A DNA stretch of 64,000 nucleotides from Novosphingopyxis iocasae (GTDB lineage: Bacteria > Pseudomonadota > Alphaproteobacteria > Sphingomonadales > Sphingomonadaceae), in NCBI RefSeq assembly GCF_014334095.1, contig NZ_CP060495.1:2728501-2792500 (forward strand). The letters are read 5' to 3'. Numbering within the stretch: the stretch's first letter is position 1; every line of letters begins with the position of its first letter. Below the pieces are notes generated by a model. The model had not been told where the DNA came from. It did no database searches and saw only the letters and a program-made list of their open reading frames with translations. The translations under genes were made by a program, and so were the position numbers. Below, in pieces: positions 1 through 8,402 of the stretch.

Positions 1-339
1 TCCTGAAATCTGTCGCGAGACGACAGGAGGTTGGCCGATGGGCCCGGGCAGACCGGGTCACAGGATCGCCTGACAGGGCGACCGCGAAGCGGCGCAGGGG
101 GAAACGGTTTTGTCCGGTGCCGGATGCAATCCGGCGGCGGACAAAATGGTGGGGCCCCTGCCGTCCTTGATGCGGGCGGCGCGGGACCATCATGCTGGAA
201 ATGCGGTAAGCCAGGCCAATCCAGTCCACCTCAAACGACCGTTTCAGATGATCGCTGCCATAATGGGTCGGGCCCTCCGGGCAGCGCCTGGCTATTCCCC
301 GGAGAAAAGACCGAGCGAAAGGAAGGGTGAACAGCGAAA
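1..339. other. Left-edge stretch with no recognised gene
   Basis: Several overlapping open frames occur here but none has a recognisable product, a good ribosome binding site or a neighbour it fits with. The only clear structure is a nested inverted repeat (listed separately). The stretch ends at the terminator of the ssb gene. Confidence 0.5.
108..146. repeat. Nested inverted repeat (cruciform-like)
   Basis: Outer arms TTTTGTCCG (108-116) and CGGACAAAA (138-146) pair perfectly, and an inner pair CCGGA (120-124) and TCCGG (130-134) encloses a 5-nt loop. T runs lie on the 5' side and A runs on the 3' side in either orientation, so this is not a standard terminator. It could be a protein-binding site or a structured RNA. 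Confidence 0.6.
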
Positions 340-367
340 GAGGCCCTGCCGTTTCCGGCAGAGCCTC
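340..367 (-). terminator. Intrinsic terminator of ssb
   Basis: GAGGCCCTGCCG (340-351) pairs with CGGCAGAGCCTC (356-367) around a 4-nt loop, with one mismatch. On the minus strand the hairpin is followed by CTTTC and lies about 25 nt past the ssb stop codon. Confidence 0.7.
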
Positions 368-392
368 CTTTGGCTGGTTCGATGGCGCCGGA

Positions 393-779
393 TCAGTCGA
401 TCGGAGGGGCGTCCTGGTTGTCGCCGCCATTGGCCCGCGAGAGGAAATCGACCTTGTCGGCAAGGATCTCCGAGCCATACCGCGTCACACCGTCCTGGTC
501 TTCCCACTGCGTGTAGTGGATGCGGCCCTGGACCGAGACCAGCTGGCCTTTCGAGCAGTACTGACCGACGGTCTTGGCGAGGCCGTTGAAGCAGGTCACA
601 CGGTGGAATTCGCTGTCCTTGGCGGTGTAGCCGTTCTCGTCCTTGTAGGTCTTGCCGTCCTTGTCGCGTGCAGGACGATCGGTGACGACGGTGATCCCGG
701 TGACGCTGGTGCCGCCCTTGGTCTCGCGGGTGTCGGGATCGCGGGCGATGCGGCCGGTGAGGATTGCGATATTGGTCAT
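393..779 (-). CDS. ssb: Single-stranded DNA-binding protein
   Basis: 128 aa. The protein coats single-stranded DNA during replication or conjugative transfer. The OB-fold shows typical SSB landmarks: an N-terminal MTNIAILTGRIARDPDTRET-like strand, FHRVTCFNGLA near residues 58-68, and KGQLVSVQGRI near 77-87. It is shorter than chromosomal SSBs of about 170 aa, and its C-terminus (DAPPID) lacks the usual D-D-D-I-P-F tip that recruits partners, as is common in plasmid or phage copies. GAAGGAATT lies 8 nt before the ATG. It is the last gene of a minus-strand run and is followed by a terminator. Family call is firm; plasmid origin is inferred. Confidence 0.93.
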   Translation of the reverse strand: MTNIAILTGRIARDPDTRETKGGTSVTGITVVTDRPARDKDGKTYKDENGYTAKDSEFHRVTCFNGLAKTVGQYCSKGQLVSVQGRIHYTQWEDQDGVTRYGSEILADKVDFLSRANGGDNQDAPPID

Positions 780-1051
780 GATGAAATTCCTTCAGTTCCT
801 CAAACCGGAGACCATCTCCGGCTTGCGAACATCCAGAAGAAGCAGGGCATGGGAGGACTGCACCGCAGGCCTGAAGGGCCGAAGGGAAACCTGTTCATGA
901 CGGGTGGTGCGGGCAGGCGCGCGAAGCGCGACAACACGGCCGGCAAAGGAACGGGTTGCGGCTCCTCGGCTGACCTGGTTCAGGACTGTTCGCGAAGAAA
1001 GCCGGATGGGTATCGGGTGCGGGTCCGAAGGGTCACATGATCCCGCTGCAA

Positions 1052-1321
1052 TCAGCTTTCGCCGTCACTTTCCGATGCCGCCAGCAGATCCATGAAGTTG
1101 CGGGCTGCTTCCCGGTCTTCCTGGTTCTCGAACGCCACGTCGAGGTCAGGGGCGGATCCGAACATGTGAAGAAACGACCACAGTGCAAATCGCTTGCCCC
1201 GGTCCTGCTCCAGGCCGAGATCCACCCGGCAATGCTCGATCCCCGAGGCCAAGGTCTCCGCGCCAACCGCTCCAGCGTCGGCAGTGCCGAAATAGCGGAT
1301 GAGAAGCGTATCGAGGTCCAT
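1052..1321 (-). CDS. Small conserved-type plasmid protein, unknown function
   Basis: 89 aa, start ATG at 1321 with AAAGAG 6 nt upstream. A longer frame could begin at a TTG at 1396, but the ATG has the better ribosome site. The protein is soluble, acidic and helix-rich, starting MDLDTLLIRYFG and ending LLAASESDGES. I recognise no domain. It sits between another small unknown gene and ssb, all on the minus strand, so it probably belongs to the backbone of the mobile replicon. Confidence 0.6.
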   Translation of the reverse strand: MDLDTLLIRYFGTADAGAVGAETLASGIEHCRVDLGLEQDRGKRFALWSFLHMFGSAPDLDVAFENQEDREAARNFMDLLAASESDGES

Positions 1322-1392
1322 CGCACTCTTTCTAGATCGTCGACCGGGCCTCAGCGAGGAAGGCCAGCATTCGTGGGCCGGTGATATGTCGC

Positions 1393-1746
1393 TCAATCGG
1401 CGGTGGGGTGCTCGCGAAACCGCCGGGCGCGCTCGACGAAGTGCTCCATCTGGGTTGCAGCATGCAGGGTAAGCGGATGCGGCTTCGCATCGGCACGCGG
1501 GGAAATGAATTCCGCGATTTCTTCGATTGCTGCCAGCTGGTCGGCGCTGGCCTTCGACAGAAGACCGAGCACCATGTTCTCAAGGGCTATCACCCTGATG
1601 CGCAATTGGATGACCTCGGCATCGGAAAGCGGCGGAATATCCCATTTTTCGCAATCGGCAGCGAGCGCTTCCTGCGGCCCGCAGGGTAGTGCCCCGCCTT
1701 CGTCTTCCCAGCGCGACAGCGCACCGGCTTTTCCCGTTTCCGACAT
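1393..1746 (-). CDS. Small hypothetical protein of the replicon backbone
   Basis: 117 aa, ATG at 1746 preceded by AAGGAA. The protein has no signal peptide or membrane segment. The middle (about 37-75) is a predicted amphipathic helix rich in Ile, Leu and Glu (IQLRIRVIALENMVLGLL), perhaps a coiled coil. It has two cysteines (CGP near 22, DCEKWD near 31). I do not recognise the family. It is the first gene of the short minus-strand run that leads to ssb, 70 nt before the next start. Confidence 0.6.
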   Translation of the reverse strand: MSETGKAGALSRWEDEGGALPCGPQEALAADCEKWDIPPLSDAEVIQLRIRVIALENMVLGLLSKASADQLAAIEEIAEFISPRADAKPHPLTLHAATQMEHFVERARRFREHPTAD

Positions 1747-1849
1747 ATGCGGTTCCTTTCATAACCATCGAGGCGATCGTCTGCGCGCTGCTCACATAGC
1801 ACAAAGCCATGCCGGGAAGCGCCTGGCACGGCGACAGCGAAGCCGGGCA

Positions 1850-1951
1850 GACGGAACCCCGCGCGTCGGGTTGGTCTTCACGCGGGGTTCCTGGACGGCC
1901 CCTTGGGGGCACCTGCGACCCGCAGGGCTTCGGGGGGAGGCGGGGCCGTCC
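1850..1951. repeat. Structured multi-hairpin element, copy 1
   Basis: Hairpin I is GGAACCCCGCG (1853-1863) with CGCGGGGTTCC (1881-1891), 11 perfect pairs. Stem II is GGACGGCCCC (1893-1902) with GGGGCCGTCC (1942-1951), 10 perfect pairs, enclosing hairpin III (CCTGCG with CGCAGG). A related copy lies at 17936-18031. The element is intergenic in both places. A small RNA, a terminator complex or a short mobile repeat are all possible; the strand is not decided. Confidence 0.75.
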
Positions 1952-2032
1952 TTTCCTGATCTTGCGTTGTTCGTTGCGATTTCTTGCCGAGGGTCTCTCC
2001 TGAATAGCTGTGTCACCGGGAAACGCGTCCGA

Positions 2033-2440
2033 TCACATGCCTTCCATGTCGTGATCGGCCATCGAGGACATGTCATGGCCCGCATGGGGATCGGCGGGCG
2101 GGGCCGCCTCGCTCGCGGGTTGAGTACGCGTCGGTGGCGCTGCGGGTGTGGCAGTTGAGCGTGATGCGGGAGAGGCAGCAGGCCGTGAGGCGGTCGGCGC
2201 GGCGCCATTTGTCGAAAGAGCGTCCTGCCGCGCAGTCGCTGCCTCATCTTCGGAGGGAGAGGCTGCCGGATCGGCAAGACCCGCCTCGGATGCCGTACCA
2301 GCCACCACCGCAGCTTCGCCCATAGGCGAAACCTCGGTGATCGGTGTGCTCTCCTGCGCCTCGTCGCAAGCAGCAAGAGCGGACATCAAGGGCGCGATCG
2401 CGAGAAACCCGATCGCTGCATTCAATCTGGAAGTACGCAT
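2033..2440 (-). CDS. Putative lipoprotein with His/Met-rich tail
   Basis: 135 aa, ATG at 2440 with AAGGAG 9 nt upstream. The N-terminus is a lipoprotein signal (hydrophobic stretch then LAAC, Cys about residue 25). The middle is low-complexity Ala/Pro/Ser/Thr, a likely flexible linker. The end, HAGHDMSSMADHDMEGM, resembles the Met/His metal-binding segments of copper-resistance proteins. It follows the DUF2231 gene by 14 nt and probably shares its ECF-type promoter. A role in periplasmic copper binding is inferred from composition and context. Confidence 0.72.
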   Translation of the reverse strand: MRTSRLNAAIGFLAIAPLMSALAACDEAQESTPITEVSPMGEAAVVAGTASEAGLADPAASPSEDEAATARQDALSTNGAAPTASRPAASPASRSTATPAAPPTRTQPASEAAPPADPHAGHDMSSMADHDMEGM

Positions 2441-2454
2441 GCTCTTCAACTCCT

Positions 2455-3126
2455 TCAGAGCCAGGAAATACCGAGGTGGTTCGGCCCATGCGCGAGCTCG
2501 CCGCCAAGGAAGCCCTGGATGAGAACGAGCGCCGCCATGGAGAATATCGACGCGCGCAACCATGCGCGGCTCTGGCTCGGCCTGCTCGCGAGATAGGCCA
2601 TCGCAATACCGAGAACGGCGATCAGCATACCGTTCCATCGATGCACCTGCATGACGGTGTCGCCGCCGAACCACAGGCCGGTGTGAATCCATCCGAACAG
2701 GACTGCGACCACCGCGCCGATGGCTCCGCCGTAGACAAGCACGCGTACCGCACTTTCCAGGCCCGCTCCTTTCCGGCGCATCACGAACAATTCGGTGGCC
2801 GCAGCCATGAGAAACAAGGCGATCGGGAAATGGATCGTTGCCGGATGCAGCTTCTTCAGTACGGCCATGACGCCGGCTTCGCCCTCATTCGCATGGCCAC
2901 CGGCCTCGTCATGACCTCCGCCCGCTTCATCGTGCGCGCCGGAGGACTCGCCAGCATCCGCAGTCTCGCCCATCTGCGCCATGGCCGCCTGGTCGTGCAC
3001 ATCGCCATTGGTGGCAGCAGGCGCGGCGCTCGCCTCTTCGCCGTGCTTTTCGTCGCCATGAGCCTGAACGGGTCCGACGAAGAGCAGGCTTGCGGCGAGC
3101 AGCGCCAGAAATGAGGGGGCTTTCAT
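2455..3126 (-). CDS. DUF2231-type membrane protein with His-rich periplasmic segment
   Basis: 223 aa, ATG at 3126. A signal peptide (residues 1-21) precedes a His/Glu/Gly-rich stretch (about 22-85, HGDEKHGEE and HDEAGGGHDEAGGH). Four or so membrane helices follow, beginning with KKLHPATIHFPIALFLMAA, the hallmark start of DUF2231. Function of the family is not settled; it recurs in copper and cytochrome contexts. The gene leads a two-gene operon with the His/Met lipoprotein. An AGGG-N15-GCGTA promoter ends 50 nt before the start, so control by the neighbouring ECF sigma factor is likely. Confidence 0.8.
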   Translation of the reverse strand: MKAPSFLALLAASLLFVGPVQAHGDEKHGEEASAAPAATNGDVHDQAAMAQMGETADAGESSGAHDEAGGGHDEAGGHANEGEAGVMAVLKKLHPATIHFPIALFLMAAATELFVMRRKGAGLESAVRVLVYGGAIGAVVAVLFGWIHTGLWFGGDTVMQVHRWNGMLIAVLGIAMAYLASRPSQSRAWLRASIFSMAALVLIQGFLGGELAHGPNHLGISWL

Positions 3127-3176
3127 GTCTCGTATGTCTTCCGAACCTGCAGTTAAAGTGCGACCTATGTGCCTGA

Positions 3177-3200
3177 TACGCACGGCAGCCGCGTGCCCCT
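3177..3200 (-). promoter_or_regulatory. ECF-type promoter P3 (DUF2231 operon)
   Basis: On the minus strand AGGG (3200-3197) and GCGTA (3181-3177) are separated by exactly 15 nt, preceded by TG as in other copies. The -10-like element lies 50 nt before the ATG at 3126. It is one of five matching sites in this block. Confidence 0.7.
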
Positions 3201-3356
3201 CACATTAATTTGATGGTATTGGCGCGACAGAAGAGCGTCTGCGGGATCAGGTCCGATGCCGGCACGATCGCGATCGTCGAACGCATTCGGCTCCTGGCCC
3301 GTTGGGCCTGGCGAACGGGGGTAAGGCGTTCGCCCACGCACATGAGCCCCATGGGC

Positions 3357-4088
3357 TCAGGCGAGCTTGCTCTTCTTTGCGCGGCGCCGCAGCCTCGGCA
3401 TACGGTTCGCCAGCAGGACGAAACCCGACAGGGCTATGATCGTGCCGCCAATGCCGAACAGCAGAAGCCACCAACTGTTGATGCGATCACGCTCGGTCCA
3501 GTCCATGATGTGCAGGCCCCAGATGAAATCGAACATGCGCCATTTATCGCTGCGCGCCGCCCCGAGCGTGCCGCTGGCGGCATCGATGTATATGCGCGTG
3601 GAAGCCTCGTCGGCATAGGTGACCTGCCAGGCCGGAAAAGGTCCGCGAAACTCGGTCCCTACCGGTTCGTAAACTATCCGTGCGCCTTCGATCGTCGTGC
3701 GCGGTCCGGTCCATGCGCGCAAGGCGATGGATCTTGCCGTCGCAGCCGAGATGGGGGAGAGTTTGCGTCCTGTTACCGGATCGTGGAGGCTCACGCTACC
3801 GTCGACCTTGCGGACCTCGGTCACGGCATCGCCGTCGAGCGAACGTGTCGTTACCGCTGCAAGAGTACCGTCGTTTGCGACCCAGGCCGGGAGCGGGGCA
3901 TCGGCGGGCAGCGCCTCTCGTTCACGCGAAACGACATGTTCGGAGCGAACTTCTTCCAGGTCGAGAAACGACATGAGGGCGCCGGTTCCCATCCACAAGA
4001 GAACCTGGACACCGACGAAAATCGCCAGCCATTTGTGGATCTTGCTGCCGAGCACATGCAGGCGCAGCTTCAGCGACGGCGTTGCCAA
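3357..4088 (-). CDS. PepSY-domain membrane protein
   Basis: 243 aa. The only start after an in-frame stop is TTG at 4088, with GAGG about 8 nt upstream. One membrane helix near residues 18-38 (IHKWLAIFVGVQVLLWMGTG) and one near 210-230 flank a periplasmic PepSY-like region. The motif WQVTYADEASTRIYIDAASG is typical of PepSY repeats; the WGLHIMDWTERD stretch occurs in PepSY-associated reductase-like proteins. It is the last gene of the copA-copB run. A role in copper or iron reduction is possible but not shown. Confidence 0.75.
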   Translation of the reverse strand: MATPSLKLRLHVLGSKIHKWLAIFVGVQVLLWMGTGALMSFLDLEEVRSEHVVSREREALPADAPLPAWVANDGTLAAVTTRSLDGDAVTEVRKVDGSVSLHDPVTGRKLSPISAATARSIALRAWTGPRTTIEGARIVYEPVGTEFRGPFPAWQVTYADEASTRIYIDAASGTLGAARSDKWRMFDFIWGLHIMDWTERDRINSWWLLLFGIGGTIIALSGFVLLANRMPRLRRRAKKSKLA

Positions 4089-4115
4089 CCGGTGCTACCT
4101 CTTCGAAAGCCGTAA

Positions 4116-4634
4116 TCAGTTGCGCGGCGCGCGCGACGAGGAATGGTACTGGACGATTCTCCACCCGTCCGCATCGTGAGCAAGCACCGATGTCGCCACG
4201 CCGTCGCGCTCGATCACCCGGCCATCGGTAAGTTCGATACGATATCCATACGTCTCATAGGCATGGGCCATGTGCCCCATCCGGGTGACGGTCAGCGTGG
4301 GGTCGGTAAAGGTGAAGCTCACGATCGCGTCGAGCTCGGGTCCGAGATGATGCTCCATGTAATTCGCGAAACTTCCTTCGGCCTTGCCATTCTCGAAGAT
4401 GGCCGAGTCCTCGGCAAAGAGCGCGCGCATTGCCTGCGCGTCGCGCGCTTCAAGAGCGGTGCGATAGGCCTTGAGGGTTTCTTCAGCGCCCGCGACATCG
4501 TCCGCCGAAGCGTCCATCGCGTGCATCTGATGGTTCGCATGGGAAGAGTGGTCCATCTGCTGCGCGAAGGCTGGCAGCGGTATCAGCGTGGCAACAAGCG
4601 CAGTCGCCGCGATGCGTGTCAAAGTCTTGGTCAT
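4116..4634 (-). CDS. Exported NTF2/SnoaL-like protein of the copper operon
   Basis: 172 aa, with signal peptide (1-24, cleavage after AFA). A short Met/His segment, MDHSSHANHQMHAM (about 27-40), probably binds copper. The rest is an NTF2-like cone fold: LKAYRTALEARDAQAMRALF near 54-73 and WRIVQYHSSSRAP at the end. Proteins of this type sit beside copA and copB in many proteobacteria. It lies 24 nt downstream of copB. Whether it is enzymatic is unknown. Confidence 0.8.
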   Translation of the reverse strand: MTKTLTRIAATALVATLIPLPAFAQQMDHSSHANHQMHAMDASADDVAGAEETLKAYRTALEARDAQAMRALFAEDSAIFENGKAEGSFANYMEHHLGPELDAIVSFTFTDPTLTVTRMGHMAHAYETYGYRIELTDGRVIERDGVATSVLAHDADGWRIVQYHSSSRAPRN

Positions 4635-4658
4635 AGAAGTTCTATCCTTTTTGAAATT

Positions 4659-5975
4659 TCAGAACCAGAATCGCACACCGACGACATAATTGGTGACGCT
4701 CGGATCCTCTCCGGCGGCCCGCGCAAAATCAGCGCTTCTGCCGATACGCCATCCCTGCGATATGCCGACATAGGGCGCAAACTCACGTGCAAATTCATAG
4801 CGCAGGCGAATTCCGGTTTCGAACCGGTCGATTCCGGCACCGATGCCCAGTTCGGGCACGTCCTGCGCCGCGAGATTGATCTCTGCACGCGGCTGCAGGA
4901 TCAGGCGCTGCGTGATCCTCTGATCGAGTTCGCCTTCGAGCCGCGCGGTCAAGTCGCCGGTGTTCGAAACAAAGGCCGCTCCGGTCACCTCGAATTTGTA
5001 GGGAGCAAGCCCCTGGAAGCCGACCACCGCATAGGTCCGCTCCGGTCCTGTAAGGTCCTGCCGGATACCTGCCTGGAAATCGAAGAAGGGTGCGATGGCA
5101 CGGCTCCACAGCCCTTGAACTTCGGCTTTCTCCACTTTGTTGCCGAAAACACCCTCCCCCTCGGAGCGGAACCAGAACTTGTCGATATCGCCGCCATAAT
5201 AGCCCTGGACTTCCCAGAAATAACCATCCGAGCCTTCACGTGCCTGATATTCGAACCGGTCGCCCTGAAACCAGAAGCGCATTCCTCCGTCGGTTTCGCG
5301 GACAAGCTCGCGGCGTGCTTCGTTCATGGCTTCCTCGCCCCAGATGGCGACCGCCGCGCGCGCTGGGCCGCTCCCTGCTTCTGAAGGAGGCGGCAACAGC
5401 GGGATATCGGCATCGGAGCCCATCTGCATCGCCGAATGGTCCATGCCCTGCATGTCCTGCGAAGGCGTCTGCCCATGGTTCATCTGGCTGTGATCCATCT
5501 GCCCATGGTCCATCGACGAACTGGCGGCTTCCGCCTGTCCCATCTCGCCGTGATTCATCTGCGAATGATCCATCGCGCCTTCGGCGGGCTTGCCCTGCGG
5601 CATCGAGCCGTGATCCATTCCTTCCTGACTTTCGGGCGATGCCTGTGGACGGGCAGCGTCCATCGGCATTGTCATGCCAGAATGACCGTCCTGAGCGGTC
5701 ATCGAACCATGATCCATGGTTGAATGATCCATCTTGGAGCGGTCCATGGCGGCTTCAGGTTGAGCAGCCGGTTCGCATGCTCCATCTGCAACCGGATGCC
5801 CCATCGCGCGATGGCGCTCGGCTTCTTCCTCGCACTTCGTCTTCGCGTCAGCCTGCGCCTCGGCGCTTTGCTGCGGCTCCGCCGGCGAATGACCGGCATG
5901 CTGCGCCGCCGCGGGGGAGGCGAGAACTGAGCCGGCTGCGACCGATGCGAGCAGGCTGACAATACGAATTTTCAT
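4659..5975 (-). CDS. copB: Copper resistance outer-membrane protein CopB
   Basis: 438 aa, longer than the classic protein of about 330 aa because of an expanded metal-binding region. Signal peptide 1-24. Residues about 75-190 hold many repeats of MDHS, MDHG and MNHG type, expected to bind Cu(I)/Cu(II). The C-terminal half is the CopB beta-barrel domain (GYYGGDIDKFWFRSEGE near 260, ending in VVGVRFWF with a terminal Phe as in outer-membrane proteins). Its start overlaps the copA stop by 4 nt, implying coupled translation. It probably works with CopA to sequester or export periplasmic copper. Confidence 0.93.
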   Translation of the reverse strand: MKIRIVSLLASVAAGSVLASPAAAQHAGHSPAEPQQSAEAQADAKTKCEEEAERHRAMGHPVADGACEPAAQPEAAMDRSKMDHSTMDHGSMTAQDGHSGMTMPMDAARPQASPESQEGMDHGSMPQGKPAEGAMDHSQMNHGEMGQAEAASSSMDHGQMDHSQMNHGQTPSQDMQGMDHSAMQMGSDADIPLLPPPSEAGSGPARAAVAIWGEEAMNEARRELVRETDGGMRFWFQGDRFEYQAREGSDGYFWEVQGYYGGDIDKFWFRSEGEGVFGNKVEKAEVQGLWSRAIAPFFDFQAGIRQDLTGPERTYAVVGFQGLAPYKFEVTGAAFVSNTGDLTARLEGELDQRITQRLILQPRAEINLAAQDVPELGIGAGIDRFETGIRLRYEFAREFAPYVGISQGWRIGRSADFARAAGEDPSVTNYVVGVRFWF

Positions 5976-7780
5976 GCTTCGCTCCCGTCGGGATTGGCGA
6001 CCGTGACGATCTGAAACATCCCGGCATGCATGTGGTAGAGAAGGTGACAGTGGAAGGCCCAGTCGCCCGGCTCGTCCGCCGTCAGGTCGAACTGCGCGCT
6101 GCCACCCGGCTGCAGGATTACCGTGTGCTTGAGCGGTTGACGATCGGCCGGCGCGCCATTGACCAGCTCGAAGAAATGACCGTGCAAGTGAATGGGGTGC
6201 GCCATCATCGTGTCGTTGACGAGCTTCACGCGCACGCGCTCGTTATAGGCGAAACGGATCGGCTCGTCTGAGACGGCGGAGAACTTCTTGCCGTCGAACG
6301 ACCACATGTAGCGCTCCATATTGCCGGTCAGATGAATTTCCATTCGCCGGGACGGCGTGCGGCCCTCGCGGTGTGGAGTCAGAGCGCGCAGCTTGCGATA
6401 GTCGAGCGTACGATGCGGCACATCGGCGAGACCGATGCCGGGATCGCCCATGCGATCGACCGGGTTCATCGAGACCATGTCGAGACCGGGCCCGACCTTC
6501 ACATCGGGCGGCAGAAGCGAGGTGTCGCGCATCTGCATGCCCGACATGCCGGCCATGCCTGCCATCTCGGATTGGCCGGACGAACCATGATCCATCCCCG
6601 CCATGTCGCCGCCACTTCCGTGGTCCATGCCCGACATGCCGGCATCGCCAGACGAGCCGTGGTCCATGCCGCTCATGCCCATGTCGGCCATGGTCAGAAG
6701 CGGCGGATCGCGCAGCGGCGGAATGGCGGCGCGAGCGCCGGGTGCGCTCGCGAGTGTGGCAATACCCATGCCCGAGCGGTCCATCGACTCCGCGACCAGC
6801 GTGTAGGCTTGTTGCGCGCCCGGCGTCACGACGACGTCGTATGTCTCGGCCACACCGATCTGGAACTCGTCGACCTCCACCGGCTCGACGTTCTGCCCGT
6901 CCGCCTGAACGATGGTCATCGGCAGGCCGGGAATGCGAATATTGAAGAAGGTCATGGCGCCGGCATTGATGAAGCGCAGCCGCACGCGTTCGCCCGGGCG
7001 GAAGAGGTATTCCAGATTGTCGAGCGGGCCATGGCCGTTCAGAAGATAGGTATAAGCCGCGCTCGACACGTCGAGGATGTCCGTCGGCATCATGCGCATT
7101 TTCGCCCACATCCGGCGATCCTCGCCCGAAAGCGGGTAATCGTCGGTCCAGGTGTTCTGGTTGTAGTTGAAGTAGCCTTCGCCCTTCTTGAGCTTGTCGA
7201 AAATCGTGTGGGGCGACATTTCGCTGAATTCGCTCAGCACCACGATATATTCGCGGTCGGCCTGGACCGGATCGGGTCCGGCGGGGTCGACCACGATCGC
7301 GCCGTAATGCCCGGCCTGTTCCTGCAGGCCGCTATGCGAGTGCCACCAGTAGGTACCCGACTGGCGAACCGGAAATTCGGCGGTGAAGGTCTCTCCCGGT
7401 TTGACGCCGGGAAAGCTCACGCCAGGCACTCCATCGAGCTGAAACGGCACGAGCAGACCGTGCCAGTGGATCGAGGTATCTTCCTCGAGCTGGTTATGGA
7501 CATTGAGCCGGACGGTCGTGCCTTCCTGCAATCGCAACAGCGGACCGGGGATCGTGCCATTGACGGCGATCGCGCCGCCGCGCCTGTTGCCGGTCGCGAA
7601 GGCCGATCGGGCAACGGTGAGGTCGATATTGGGGCCGGATATCTCGTCCAGCCCCTTGCGGGCGTTACCTGCGAGGATGTCCGCGCCCCGTGCCCAGGCA
7701 GGCATCGCCCCGGCAAGGCCGAGCAGACCCATTCCTCCTGCTCCGGCTCCGAGAAACTTGCGTCGATTGACGGCGATCAT
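5972..7780 (-). CDS. copA: Periplasmic multicopper oxidase CopA (PcoA type)
   Basis: 602 aa. A twin-arginine signal (RRKFLG at 6-11) directs folded export. Three cupredoxin domains carry copper ligands: HWHG (105-108), HSH near 153, HPIHLHGHFF near 530 and HCHLLYHMHAGMF near 580. A Met-rich insert near 365-420 (MSGMDHGSS repeats) is typical of CopA/PcoA. The protein oxidises Cu(I) and binds several copper ions. It leads copA-copB-NTF2-PepSY. An ECF-type promoter lies 32 nt before the ATG, overlapping the end of the sigma gene, so copA can be transcribed on its own or by read-through. Confidence 0.95.
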   Translation of the reverse strand: MIAVNRRKFLGAGAGGMGLLGLAGAMPAWARGADILAGNARKGLDEISGPNIDLTVARSAFATGNRRGGAIAVNGTIPGPLLRLQEGTTVRLNVHNQLEEDTSIHWHGLLVPFQLDGVPGVSFPGVKPGETFTAEFPVRQSGTYWWHSHSGLQEQAGHYGAIVVDPAGPDPVQADREYIVVLSEFSEMSPHTIFDKLKKGEGYFNYNQNTWTDDYPLSGEDRRMWAKMRMMPTDILDVSSAAYTYLLNGHGPLDNLEYLFRPGERVRLRFINAGAMTFFNIRIPGLPMTIVQADGQNVEPVEVDEFQIGVAETYDVVVTPGAQQAYTLVAESMDRSGMGIATLASAPGARAAIPPLRDPPLLTMADMGMSGMDHGSSGDAGMSGMDHGSGGDMAGMDHGSSGQSEMAGMAGMSGMQMRDTSLLPPDVKVGPGLDMVSMNPVDRMGDPGIGLADVPHRTLDYRKLRALTPHREGRTPSRRMEIHLTGNMERYMWSFDGKKFSAVSDEPIRFAYNERVRVKLVNDTMMAHPIHLHGHFFELVNGAPADRQPLKHTVILQPGGSAQFDLTADEPGDWAFHCHLLYHMHAGMFQIVTVANPDGSEA

Positions 7781-7812
7781 AAAGGGCTCCTGACTTGGCG
7801 TTTACCGTTACT

Positions 7813-7836
7813 TACGCGCGCGCCCAGCCAACCCCT
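7813..7836 (-). promoter_or_regulatory. ECF-type promoter P2 (copA)
   Basis: Minus-strand AGGG (7836-7833), 15 nt, then GCGTA (7817-7813), 32 nt before the copA ATG. The AGGG begins in the sigma-factor stop region. Spacing is identical to P1 and P3-P5. Confidence 0.72.
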
Positions 7837-8396
7837 CAAAGTTTTTCGAAGCGCTCCTTCAGCCTGTTGCGCGCGCGATATACGCGGGTTTCGATCGCCT
7901 TTTCGGTCGTTCCGAGAAGATCGGCCGCCTCGGCCTGGCTACGCCCCTCGATGGTCACGAGCACAAGCGCTTCGCGCAGCCTTACAGGCATTCGCGCGAT
8001 CTCGGCCTGAACGAGATTGAGCTCTTCCCTGGAAACGGCCAACGCTTCAGGACCCGGCAAATCGTCGGCGATGGAATGGAGTTCGTCATCACCCGACAGT
8101 CCGAAAAAGCCCGCGACCTTGCGCCTGCGCAAACGGTCCCGGCAGCGGTTGAGGACGACGGTTGTCAGATAGGGTCCGATCGGCTTGTCCGGATCAAGCC
8201 GATGGCGCGTCAGCCACACCGAAGCGAGGCTGTCCTGAACAACGTCCTCGGCCTGAGAAGGAGAGGAAAGCATGCGTGTCCCGAGCGCGAGAAGCCGACC
8301 AGTTTCATGCTCGACGAGTTGGCTGAAAGCCCGCTTGTTTCCAGCCCTCGCCTGCGAAACAAGGGCCTCATCCGGATTGTCGCCCGCCCCCGACAT
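7836..8396 (-). CDS. ECF RNA polymerase sigma factor, CnrH-like
   Basis: 186 aa. Sigma-2 (about 20-90; DVVQDSLASVWL matches the -10 recognition helix region) and sigma-4 (about 125-182; RSQAEAADLLGTTEKAIETRVYRARNRLKE, a helix-turn-helix) are clear, with no sigma-3, as in ECF factors. It lies 6 nt after a CnrX-like sensor and an anti-sigma-like gene, the CnrY-CnrX-CnrH order of Cupriavidus. I infer it reads the five AGGG-N15-(G/A)CGTA promoters around it, including its own operon (P1), giving positive feedback. Confidence 0.9.
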   Translation of the reverse strand: MSGAGDNPDEALVSQARAGNKRAFSQLVEHETGRLLALGTRMLSSPSQAEDVVQDSLASVWLTRHRLDPDKPIGPYLTTVVLNRCRDRLRRRKVAGFFGLSGDDELHSIADDLPGPEALAVSREELNLVQAEIARMPVRLREALVLVTIEGRSQAEAADLLGTTEKAIETRVYRARNRLKERFEKL

Positions 8397-8402
8397 GGCG
8401 CT

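Noticed and set aside
108-146. Cruciform considered as a transcription terminator
   Set aside because: T run is on the 5' side in both orientations, with no 3' T run.
31-330. Possible 99-codon gene at the left edge
   Set aside because: Gly/Pro/Arg-rich translation without domain or ribosome site, and it reads through the cruciform.
6332-8020. 562-codon plus-strand frame across copA and the sigma gene
   Set aside because: It spans two well-supported minus-strand genes and promoter P2; composition is a shadow of CopA Met/His repeats.
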